The notes beneath the pieces were generated by a model that saw only the letters and a list, made by a program, of their open reading frames with translations, was not told the origin of the DNA and searched no databases. 64,000 bases of DNA from Mesaphorura yosii (Eukaryota; Arthropoda; Collembola; Poduromorpha; Tullbergiidae), in contig WIXG01000239.1 in assembly GCA_009869945.1 (NCBI GenBank), forward strand, positions 1-64,000. Reading direction: 5' to 3'. The first letter of the stretch is position 1, and each line of letters starts with the position of its first letter. Shown one piece after another: positions 46,001-64,000 of the stretch. The position numbers and the translations under genes were made by a program.

Positions 46001-49000
46001 ATTGTCTTCCAGTGCAGTGCAGCGACGAAGAAATGGAGATATGTCATTATTATGTGTGCAACACCAGCGAGATGCGAGACGGTCTGCTCTGGTCATTGTT
46101 CCTCATTCAATTTGTTTAACAAGTCGAACAAGTATGTAATAATCTCTCGATTCTCTCCTTGCCTTGCTTCCCGATAAAAAAAAAGAAAGTTTTATTCTTT
46201 GGTCTTTGGTCTCGGAGAACCGAGAACCTCAGGTTTTGGTGTCTGACTGCCGCACGCGAAACCTCGGCTCGAATTCCTCGCTTTGTTCCCGTTCCGCATG
46301 GTCATTACTTTTCTTTAAGTTTGGTACTTCCACACTTCAACTTGTCTCCTTTACACTGTCATATCATAACCATTCATCTCGATTTCCCTTCTCTCTACAA
46401 GAATAGTATGGAGTTAATTTGGAAGATTGGACATAAATTCTTGCTCTCTCTGTCCCTGTCCTTCAGATTCTGGTCCATACCCAAGTTCGCAGCTCCCTTT
46501 GCCATGTAACTTGCGAAGCTCTTCTATGGTCTTCTCACCTCTCATGTTCATTTGTGATCTGAACAAATTATTGGCGTCCTTCTTCATTTGTAAGACGGGC
46601 TCCTCAACCTCAACCAACTTCTTGATCCCAAATAATCTCAAATTCATTTATGAAATCATTCCAGTGGCTCATTTTGGAATGTCCAATTGCAGAAGTAAAT
46701 TTAAATCCAGGTTCGAGACGAAATGAAAAAATAATAGCACCACGCGAGAGGAGGAGAGCCAGAGACAGAGCAATGTTCACCTCAGCATAAACGTCAGATC
46801 ATCTGTCGTTTAACATCTTACTTGGAATCGAGACTCAACACGACAGCACCAGCACAGTGCGACGACTGTCAATGAACCTTGCATGACAAGTCATGGCGTG
46901 AGCGTGGCGCTGATGGAGGGGAGAAGTCGCAGTTGTCGTGTTGCGTCAGATCTCCACTGCGTGTCCGTAAAGTCAAATCGCATCGCAGATCACACAACTT
47001 TACTTCACTCACTTTCTCCACTCCACCACTTTTATTCAGATTCTTACGCTACCGCCGTGCTCTCCGGGCCACTTTTTATTCCATTTAAATGAAATCGGAC
47101 ATTGAATCTGGAGAAAGCGGGAGTCCAATTCTTTTCACTTGCTTTCAATTCGTGTTATCATCATCATGTAAGAAGACCGTGAACACGAACAAGGCGCGAC
47201 TGACGAACTGGTCTGGTCTGGCATGTGATTCAACGTCCGCACGAATAGTACACCTTGAGAATAAATGCAGATGGTCAACTTCCAGCTACGGACTTTGCCT
47301 TTTGAATTATTGAACAGATCACTTCACTTACTTTGCTCTCCCATGGAACTTTATTTGATCTCAACAATATTAACTGGTTGTGCACGTATGCGAAGCCGAG
47401 GCCAGTGTATAAAGAATTCTATTCAGTTTAAATCCGTCATTCGAGAAACAAGGAGAGCGTGACCCATTCCATTCAAATTCAAAGACGCGGCGCAGACCCG
47501 ATTTTTATGCTACACGAGCCGCCAATTCATCTCTCGCTGACTGCTCTCGTTTGCTCCGTGCTCTTCATTTCTTTGAATTCGGCAAATGGCAAATAATTTG
47601 AATTTATCCCATCAAGAATGCGTGGAGTCATAATAGAAAAGGCGGACTGCACATTTCATTTCGCTTTTCTCGCATTTTTTCGAGAGCAACCCGAATCGGG
47701 TTTGTGAAGCCCGTTTATGGGCTGAACGACAGATGTAAATTATGTAATGTGCCATGCCAAGTGCGGCGCGCTTCTGGCTCGAAGTTCACGCAATAATGAA
47801 TTTTTGATTTATTTATAAATCATATTCATATTCACATGCATGCATGAAATTTCAGAAAAAAATCAATTGCTACGGTCATCATCCGCTCCTTCCACCGCTG
47901 CCAGATAGCCGTCCAGCCTCTGCTGCAGTGCAGAGCATGTTAATCATGTAACCTTAACACATGCTTGCTTGCTGCATCTAGTTAGTTATACATGATTTAT
48001 TAATGCAATAGCGCCCGCGCGCTCTTGCCCCGGTTCACAATGAATGAATGATCCGAGGTTCGGCCCATCCAATTTTTTTATAATAATGCCCAACTCGAAC
48101 TGAATGGGACAAAAGACGGGCAAAAGGGCGATGATCATCATGACATGCATATCAATTCTCCGCATTGACGGCCTGCCCGTGCCTCCATTGTCCGTATTTG
48201 CCATTAGGATTATTTAGTGTCATCATTTTTTATAGTCCAGTTACGGCACAGCGTGGCTTACGCACAGGATTAAGAAAACCCGGGTGGTTTGCTCAATGAG
48301 GCCGTTTTTTATTGTTCGGGTCGCTACGGTTCATCGGTTTATTCAATTCAGTTAAACTGCGACTGATAAATGAGAAAAAATACAATACGTGTGTCCGTGC
48401 CCGTCAGTGTGACATCGCTGCGTGAACGTGATCCGAGCACCAAACAGACAACCTCCTCCGAGTGACATATGACTTGGTTTCACACTCACTTCGCATCTCA
48501 CGCGTCCTCAACGCAGCGCAGAGGCTCGCCGTCGCGTCTCCGGCTCAACAAGAACGATGAAATAATGAATGACAATTATTATTGTTAATGATGGATAATA
48601 CTTTCGTTACACAGCACCGAGTAGCGCAGTGCGCCCGTGCCTTGCCGAGCCGAGGATCGAATGAGACAGGCTGCATCGCTCTATGAACGTTACTCCTATT
48701 GTCTGAGTATAAAAACATCCGAAAGGATTATGTAATGATATAATACGAGCAGCGAGCTTCCAAGTGCCAGATTTTGAAAAGGAAGCACACTCTACGTCAA
48801 CCTATTCATTACACGGCTCTGCGTTACGGCTCGGCATGAGACACCAAGGCAGCAGCAGCAGCAGAGAGGAAAGACAGGCCGGAGTAATGGAAGTGGAACA
48901 ATACAGTTTTATTGTTGTTAATCATCATTGGCACTCTACAATGAGCACTGAACAAGCCATAAAGTTAGACTCGGTCTCTGCGTGTGGTATGCGGCCTCAC

Positions 49001-52000
49001 TCAACGAATGCTGGATGTCACATATCACATCACCTCACACAGGATTTCCCTATCATAGTCACAGCCAGTCGCAGGCACAAGCCAAGGTATTATCTGTGGA
49101 CTGCGGAGTTGCTGTGGAAATGCAGTTCAACCGAAATATTCACCGCATTGGGTCTGTTTAAGGGTTTGGGTCGATAATTCCACGAAGCACGACGACCAGA
49201 CAGGTGGCTATAATGTGATACAATTGAAAATGATTCATTTGGATATTCGCAACGCTCTTTTCGCTCTCTGCCGCGCTGCACAAAGTTAGTTCAGGCAGGC
49301 AAAGGAAATTTCTCTCTGCTCGTTCCATTTTATTTTACGACTTGGTTCACTTACTAATAATAAACCTGCTGCTGTGCCACCAACTGAATAATAAGGCATG
49401 AGTTGATATAAAAGGTCCAAAGTTAACTTTCATCTTGCTGTGCCGCCGCCGTGTGCTATAATAAAATGATGAAAGGCAATGAAATCGCGAGCCGCATCCG
49501 CGCTCCGCGTGCGCCATGCGATACAATACGCGAATTACGACGCGGATCGGCGGTACGGAAATGGGAAGCCCGGGTAACCAAACCCAACTAGACGTAACTG
49601 GCAAGGAGCAACATGCTTTCATTCCGAGTTTTGAAAATCATTCAAATGGATGAGTGAATCAAGTGAGTGCTCCTTCGTGTACACGTAATTTATCTCGCTA
49701 ACAATTTGTATCTTTCACAGTCCAGGATGACGAACCACGGGCCGTGCCAAGTTGCCGATTCCCAGCACAGGGACCAGTTCTCATCATGCCCAATTTACAA
49801 GTTCAAAAGCAGAGACTTTATTTGATTTGACACTAGCCTTGGCTTGCCTGCCTCTGGTTTGGAAGTATCGACATATGCTTGTTATTAATATTTCATCCTG
49901 GCACGATATGAAATTATGATCCCTGCCTTTCCCTTTTTGTGCTCGTGCCCCGTCAATCTCACACTGCGCCCGTGGTGTACTGCTTTCCCTTTAATTGAAC
50001 CGTTTGAACCGAGTAATATTCTGATTCTCGAAATGTCAGCATGGTGTAAAGAACTCATTTAATGGCTACGCAGAAGCAAATCTCATGCAGAGTGCAAACA
50101 CTCCACTACCTCCGAGCGAGGAGGCTGAGTTGACACCATTTTGTGCTGTGCTCTGTTCCTTGAGAGTGAACTCTGTTGTTCTTGCTCTCGCATGATGAAA
50201 TATGAATGCAATAAGGCTGTCGACACAATCAGGAGAAATTTTACTACAAAATATTCATACGCAATGCAGGACTTTATTGCGTGCGCATTCACATATGCAC
50301 TGCGCACATCATTTGTATGCAATCTTCGCCCATTTTGTACGATTTTGAATGCTGCAGTCAAGTAGCCAAGATTCAGAATTTTACAATCGCATTACAGTTT
50401 ATATTTTATGCGCACCGAATCTGCTTATAACCTTCCATAAAGAGAAGGTCGCCGCTGACTTCGTCTTTATCTGCACTGTTTACCCTCTCATCTTGCCATT
50501 GTATTATTTACTTGGCTTCCGGGAAAGATTCACTGTGTTACTCGCTCGATTCAACAAGTAACGTTGAAAAATGTGTACACATCGCGAATAAAGCGAACAA
50601 GCATAGCAAATCCTTTTTGCTAACTCAGTTGAGGCTTTGGAACGTCGAGAGGAGTCCCAACTTTCATATTTTAAGGTACCAAGCAAGCTGCTGCGACCTC
50701 GCTTCATCGTGCATCAAAAAGTTTCGGCTTATTATTTGTTGCTCGGGGATAGATTCATAATTTGGTCTACTCGTTCATGTATCATATTTTGGTATTTACT
50801 CAGTTACTTTATGTCAGGAAATTAGATATTAAAAGCTGCTGTTTGTTTTTTACGGTGTGCCAGCTCACAAATGTGAATGAGAGCTAGCCTTCAGCCTGCT
50901 GAACTCTGAGCCCCTTTCAATTTAGTGAGCAGAGAACACGAACACACTACTGACCATTGTACACATTACTGACCAATGCAGTCTACACGACGTAGTAAAG
51001 CTTATAGTAGGATCAAATTCGCTCTCAATTCAATTATTAGTGTCATTACAAGAGAACATCGTCAGTCGTCCTTAAAGATAACGACACTAACTAAATTGTG
51101 AAGAAATGGTAAAGCTGTTAATGTAATCTGTCTCGACACTTCAGGTTGACTGGCAGTGCTGATGAGAGCGTAAGTGTACTGGATTGGACTATAATGACTG
51201 CGATAATCAGAAAGTAGAGTAATAACAATTACTGCTACTGCTACTACACTGTAAATGCGACAATGCATTTCAAATCGATTTAACGCGGCGATTCCATATT
51301 TTCTCTCCTTTCCTTCTTTGGCTACTATGATCTGAACGACAGGATCTGGAAAAGGAAATCTCGTTTGCCAGCAGTAGCAGCGAGCAACATTAAATAAGAC
51401 AATAGAAGGGATTAGAAAATAGTTGAAAGGAAAATAATCCAAATGTGATTAAATTTTTAATTAGCTGCTCTGCACTAATGCTACGATGGACTCTGTGCCT
51501 ATGTGTCTATTTACTCACTGAATTTCACAGTCAAGCGAGTTTGAGAGAGAAACTCGCTAAATAATTTGTAAAATAGTTACAAGAACGAGATACAGTTTCA
51601 GTAATCTACCATCCTTGTAATGTAACGCAGCTTTGTCTTATTGCTGCACTGCGCTGCAGTTCAGGAAATAGAGAGATTACATTGTCGTTTTCGCTAAGAC
51701 GGTGTGCCCTGCTCCTGCTCTGATATGGAACTCGGCGTAAAAGAATGGCCGGCAGTGCCTTGTTTTTCTTTCCAAATTCCTCCATCTTCTCGCTTCCCTT
51801 CCTTCCTTCGCCTCTTCGTTTCATTATCTTTATTCATTAACACTTAATTTTATATTCTTTCCGTAATTCATTCAACCGATTCCATCCTGTGCCAGCACCA
51901 GACACTCACCAGAGTTCTACACGAAGCCAGAATTCTGCGAACCGAGCGTCATACACTAAAAAGGAGTTTCATGTTTTTCAATGTCTTTCTGGAAGCTTGT

Positions 52001-55000
52001 ACTTTTATGCTTCAAATCCACTCTTAATTTTATTCCCTTATCAAGCCTCTATACTTATCAGCCTCTTATGCTCAATGCAGGACAATAATCAAAAAGGCTG
52101 TAATTATTCGGCACAACAATTAATGAAGAAACCAATTGTTAGAATTTTATTGTTGCATTGTTTCATTTCAAATTGAAGCACAAAGTTGTGCTACGTGAGC
52201 AGTCTTGATTTTGTTTGCTCCTAAAATTGGAATTAATAATCTCACAGGAAGCATGAAAGCGGATTACTCCAGGGAGATCTGCTTTTAGGAGTTGAGCTGA
52301 AGGAATTATACAACCCAGCGCCGTGCCGTGTTTTGGTCTCCAAAATGGGGTCGAGGCAAGGCGAGCAAGCGAGGTCTGGACCGTCGTCATCATTATCAGT
52401 CTCGACTCGCTCCGGTCGCACTGCATACGAGAGTCATACCCATGAACAAGTAGGATTCGTCTGCTTTCTCCTCCAAACAAGTCGCACGGCTGCCAACTCT
52501 TTCTTTCCTGAGCCCGTGCAAGCATTTCTCCCTCTTTCTGTTCTCATCTTCCTGCCATTCGCGTATTGTGCACTGCAATTGTTCCTAATGCTCTTTGTAT
52601 TATTAATTATTATTTTCATTAAACTTCATTATCTCGACGCTGATGGTCTTTCACATTCCTCGGGACGAGTAGAGGGTATGGGAAGACGCTGAGTTGCCTC
52701 CTCTCGCTCTTGACCCTTGGTACAAAAACTACCTCGAAAGACTTCACTGATTGACTTTATTGAATTTAATAAATGGCCGATGAATTGTTCTCACTTAAGG
52801 TTGTGAGAAACACGAACTAATTCAACCAATTCGTATCAAACCGAGTGTATGTTAAAGAATACAAAGAATGCCAAAGTCGAGATTTTATTTACGACAATGC
52901 AATCGCATTAAATTGTAGTAACACTGCGCGTAGAGCGCAAGTGTAACATTAGCATCATTGTACGAATCGGAGAACTACAAGGAAGAAGTCCAAGAGAGAG
53001 AACGCGTAAAGTCAAGTTAAGCATATGCTCGAAATGGAAGTCAGAAAAGGAAGAAGATTTTCCACTTTTACTCTTCATTTATTCTCTAATGTCTTTCTTC
53101 AGCAGCTTCGTCTCATGCATATTCATAAAATCCTTTTAACGATCTTAATAAGTAGCTCTCGCATTAGTGCTGCTCCTTCCACGAGAGCAGAATAAATGAT
53201 CAGGAGCCAAGATTCCTTTGCATGTGTTGAAGACTGAAATTGTTCACGGCTAGTCCACGCGGCAGTAAGTCGAGCCGATCCTACGGGTGGAATCATGATA
53301 ATTTCTTTTATTACTACAAACAATTTCTCGCTAATTATTTTATTGAGTGCGTGAAAGACCCTTATCATTAAAACCTCCGCGTTGAAACTTAAATTAAATA
53401 TTATGTTCTGTTGGTTGATTTGCCGCAGATGTGAACTTGTTGAAGGTGCTTCGGATCCTACTTGAATCGAACTGAATTCACTCACTGCTCAATTTCTACT
53501 TTCGGGTGTGAGTGAAAGGATCGATTCGATCAATTCCGTTGAAAGATGAAATACGCATCCAATTTTCCGTAAGCGGAATACGATTACAAGCCCCAAACAC
53601 TTTTCAATCTGTCAGATCTCTGAATTCTTGCATAAGTACATTTATTTTTCACTTAGGCCGAGTTGACACCGATAGTGCATGTCATTATAACACGTCAAGT
53701 CAAAATATTGTCGCTCCTGAGAGAAAACGAGTCGTACTGTCTCCGATACGGATCAGAACCAGAACCAAGACGAGAATATTATTGAACCCGGTAGTTTGGA
53801 GCTCGTAGTATGAAGTGATTTCGATTCTGCTTGCTAGATTCAGAATTTAGTCTGACTTTAGTTTCACGTTTGTTTCCAGTGGAAGGGGAAACGTAAAAAT
53901 ATCTTCACGTAAAAATTAGACGGAGTTGGTAGCACAGGAGATGGGATTCGATAACCCGGGTGGCATTATTTTATCGAATGTGTCAGCTTGAAGTGAAAGA
54001 GACAGAATGATATTATTACGGCTACATGACGATGTGAGATGATTTGTGTCCGCCTCTCGTGTAGATATAGCCTAATCTCGTAACTGTAACTTTAGCAGAC
54101 TGCAAGTGCTGATATTATATTTCGTTTAAGGTTCAGGTTTATAAGTTCGAGATTTCCCGCTTTGCGTTCTTTGCATCTATCGTCTTTCCTTACACATGGA
54201 AATCAACTCGCGACAAATTGGCCTGTCATGCCAGAAAGATGCAAGCGACTCAAGCATTTTCAGGTAAAGTTAGTAGCCCATCGCCCATGAACGGCACACC
54301 GGTCGAGTTGTGCGAACAAACGTTGTGACAGTTACATTTTGAGAACCAACTGAACTTTGTCATGTGTACGTGCGTGGAATGGCCCGTCCTAACAAATTGA
54401 CACTCATTAGTTGAATCGACACGCATTCATTATTCGCGCAATCTTAGCGGGGATCTAAATAGCTTTTAGTTTCAGGTTGTACACAAGGTAAAGTGACGCT
54501 TACTCATCCATGACATGACATGGCGTGGCATGGACGAATGTTTTGTTTTGTTTTAAGGCAACGCCGAAATAACGCTGTGCTCATTAACCCGCAACTGTAC
54601 TACGAGGCAAAGCACGAGATTCAGTGTTTTCACTGATAAATACCTTGCATTAGGATCCGACTCCACACCGCCGCTGCGCTTCACTTCTTTTGAAAAATGC
54701 GCGCAGCAAGTCGGAGCCGACGTGTGTTAAATAGGTGAACATAAGCAAGCTGTCAGAGACGCAGTGGAGCTAATCTGTGAGCCGAAAAGAACGTGTATTT
54801 CATCTCTTGCTCCCTCCTGCAGGCCAGTTAGGAGCGAAAGCAGGAGACGAGAGAAAGTTTTAACACCATTAAAGTAAAAGACACATTTTTTTATCCTCCT
54901 GGTACTTTGTACACTTGTACCATTGCTGCTGCTCAGCTTTGAGTTGTAGTTTCCTTTTAACAAGACAAGAGTTAATGAGGAGTCAATGAATGGGTTCACT

Positions 55001-56166
55001 GCAACCGTGCTCTTATTTAAAAAATGAACAAGCAAAAGCAACACGCCAAGGCGCGGGTTCATGGATATGTTTGGAGGCAGGCAGGATTCATATAGCCCCT
55101 TCCTGCTCGCGTTCCACGTTTTTGATGAGAAAAATAAATCACACTCGAAAAAATTCTTCTTGATCTTTTTCTCTCTCCCGTGCTTTATGAATTCGAAAGT
55201 CATAGCATAGCAGCACAGTGTAGAAATTCGTAATTTGAAGAGAATGAGAGAAAGTTAAAAATGTAAATGTAACAACTATCATCATCATCAGCCCGACGAG
55301 ATGAATATTATAAATGGGAAAAAGAAATGAGAATGAGAGAAAGGGTCGTCGACAACTCCGTGTAGACGTGAAAAATGAATGAGAAAGGGCTTTTTTAATA
55401 TTACACGCTTTTAAGTCAGGCCATGTTCATAATTTCAATCGCGCAAATAGAAATCAGTGTAAATTAAAGAGCTCTTAATGTAATTTTTCTTTTTATAAGA
55501 AATCCTTTGTCTTGGCATTTCTACACTGCCTTTCCCGCTTGCTACTGGCGGACGTAAGTGATTTTGCAACTTGATTTTGTATAAAAATATTGAAAAAGTT
55601 AGAAACAAAAACGGAATTTTGGTGCATGTAGAAATATGAACGAGAATCCGGAAAGTAGAGAGTAGACGTTATCTGTCTGGAACTGTGCATTTGGTTGTAT
55701 CGTACTTATTAAGCAGCCTGCCCACGCCACATGAAGTACGCAATGATTTATTTCCCTCTTTAATTAAGTCTTGCTGATCTACCTCATTTTTCTCCTTCAC
55801 ATCACCGGTCCTCCCTGACGCGTACAATGTGCGGGCTATGCATGAGGGGATTCGCCGATAGAATCAGGATTTCATTCAACTCATTTACCGTGTGCACCAG
55901 CATTTACTGGGTACCACTGGCATCAGCATATCCTCATCCGTTCCGCATTCGAGGAAGGAGAGACAAAACAAAACAAATCTAATAAACCCCAAACCCAAAG
56001 CCCGGCGTGGTTGCTGAGAAGTTAAGATAAATAAATTATTGTCAAATCTCCAGCCGGGAAGTCAACCAGCTTCCAATTCCAGTAAGACAGTGCGTTTAAT
56101 CAACGCACACGGTGGAATGCTTCATTAACCTTTCCACGCTCCGTTCTGTCGTAATCACAATTTTGT
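37017..56166. other. Gene-free interval between convergent Runx genes B and C
   Basis: About 19 kb with no gene I can support. Plausible-looking short frames occur on both strands around 42.6-46.7 kb but do not assemble into a gene. A 158-codon ATG-initiated minus-strand frame lies at 55203-54727. No transposon ORF, long terminal repeat or tRNA was recognised. Confidence 0.5.
41094..41112. repeat. (CTTGA)n short tandem repeat
   Basis: Three perfect CTTGA units followed by CTTG. Intergenic and short. Confidence 0.75.
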
Positions 56167-56172
56167 TTTATT
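56167..56172 (-). promoter_or_regulatory. Candidate poly(A) signal of Runx gene C
   Basis: AATAAA on the minus strand (TTTATT on plus), about 145 bases past the stop at 56319-56317. Confidence 0.35.
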
Positions 56173-56316
56173 CGCAATGGTAAATGGTGAAGTTTACAAA
56201 CGGGAAAATACCGAAACTACCGAAATAGTAAACTAACGTAAAGCATCAACATAAAATTGTGCACATTCAAGTCATGAGAGTGATTGTACTAGATTACAGG
56301 TCGGGATCGTTAATAC

Positions 56317-63389
<7,073 letters not shown>

Positions 63390-63585
63390 TGTCGTAACTG
63401 GCTCGTAGTTAGCTTAACAATCAAGCTTAAATAAATAGAAGTTAATAACAATTTATAAATTGACCACTCGGTAGCATCGCAACCTCTGCAGCACATTAAC
63501 CGACTCAACCTACGTTAGTCTAATCAAATTAGAGTGATTTAACACTTTCGACTTTCCTTTTTTTATCGTGGTCTCAAGTTCCCCA

Positions 63586-63591
63586 ACCGCA
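63586..63591 (-). promoter_or_regulatory. Candidate Runx-binding core upstream of gene C
   Basis: ACCGCA on plus is TGCGGT on minus, which fits the known RUNX core TGYGGT. It lies about 200 bases upstream of the gene C ATG. A six-base match is weak evidence. Confidence 0.2.
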
Positions 63592-63745
63592 ACGCTCTTT
63601 CTCTGACTCAGCTGTATTTCAGCGTTACAAGCATGTAAAAATTATTCCTCACGGCCAATTCCACCATCTCGCTTTCTTTTCTCTAGACTTCACAATCGCA
63701 CTTTTGTTTCTTTCACACTAGGGTAGTATTTTTAATTTTTGTAAT

Positions 63746-63751
63746 TGTGGT
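63746..63751 (+). promoter_or_regulatory. Candidate Runx-binding core upstream of gene C
   Basis: TGTGGT, followed by C, about 360 bases upstream of the gene C ATG. It fits the RUNX core and could serve auto- or cross-regulation, but one such site is expected by chance about every kilobase. Confidence 0.2.
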
Positions 63752-64000
63752 CACAGTATTCCGGGACAACAGTTAGGTTTACGTTTCACTGACACTGTTG
63801 GGGTATTTGTGGCTGGCCGTAAACTGACGGTACGTAAGCCGACGAGTTCACATGTCGGGGTTCGTTGATAGAGATACGTCGTCGTGTCGGCGTCCCAGGC
63901 CACAACGCCACAACAGCCACGGCAGAGCGGAAGATTGACATTGGAAAGATCTACAATCTTTTTGGGGTTTTTATTTTATTTTCCTATTTTAAAAGAATGC

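Larger units (their letters stand above)
63390..64000. other. Upstream DNA of Runx gene C
   Basis: Presumed 5' UTR and promoter-proximal DNA of gene C. It includes two RUNX-type cores. No TATA box at a convincing position and no coding sequence recognised. Confidence 0.5.

Noticed and set aside
45821-46096. 91-codon minus-strand frame with a beta-rich look (DGYDLFLVARR, SGTLIGISG), briefly suggestive of a laminin-G/thrombospondin N-terminal fold, and nearby frame with RLYVDGRLQYE at 45152-44877
   Set aside because: No adjoining exons with convincing splice sites, no EGF or calcium-repeat modules downstream, and neighbouring frames on the opposite strand look equally plausible. Frames of this length are common in the window by chance.

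Overview
The window is eukaryotic and carries a cluster of three Runt-domain (RUNX family) transcription factor genes in about 64 kb of otherwise gene-poor DNA. Animal origin is clear from the Runt domains, GT-AG introns and terminal VWRPY motifs. An arthropod is most likely: Runx genes are clustered in insects, and one copy resembles Drosophila Runt both just before and just after its Runt domain. Short introns (57-560 bp for most) beside 19-24 kb gene-free spaces would suit a small-genome arthropod such as a crustacean or hexapod. I cannot name the species.

Layout. 1-3905: no recognisable gene. 9683-3922 (minus): a runt-like gene, 4 exons, 550 aa. 9684-33566: 23.9 kb without a supportable gene, between the start codons of two divergent genes. 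33567-36965 (plus): a second Runx gene, 8 exons, 625 aa, possibly lozenge-type. 36966-56316: 19.4 kb without a supportable gene, between two convergent genes. 63389-56317 (minus): a third Runx gene, 7 exons, 670 aa, of unresolved RunxA/RunxB-like type. 63390-64000: upstream DNA of the third gene.

All three genes share the same Runt-domain exon plan: a phase-0 intron after AFK, a 157-nt exon, a phase-1 intron inside GRG|K, a 114-nt exon, then a phase-1 intron that splits an Arg codon after PREPR(S/T)KT. They diverge before and after the domain. The products are expected to be nuclear DNA-binding proteins that heterodimerise with a CBF-beta/Big-brother partner (not in this window) and recruit Groucho/TLE through VWRPY. 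Exon models were built by hand from splice sites, frame continuity and paralogue alignment. Each sums to an exact multiple of three with one terminal stop. First exons are the least certain parts. No rRNA, tRNA, mobile element or CRISPR array was recognised.
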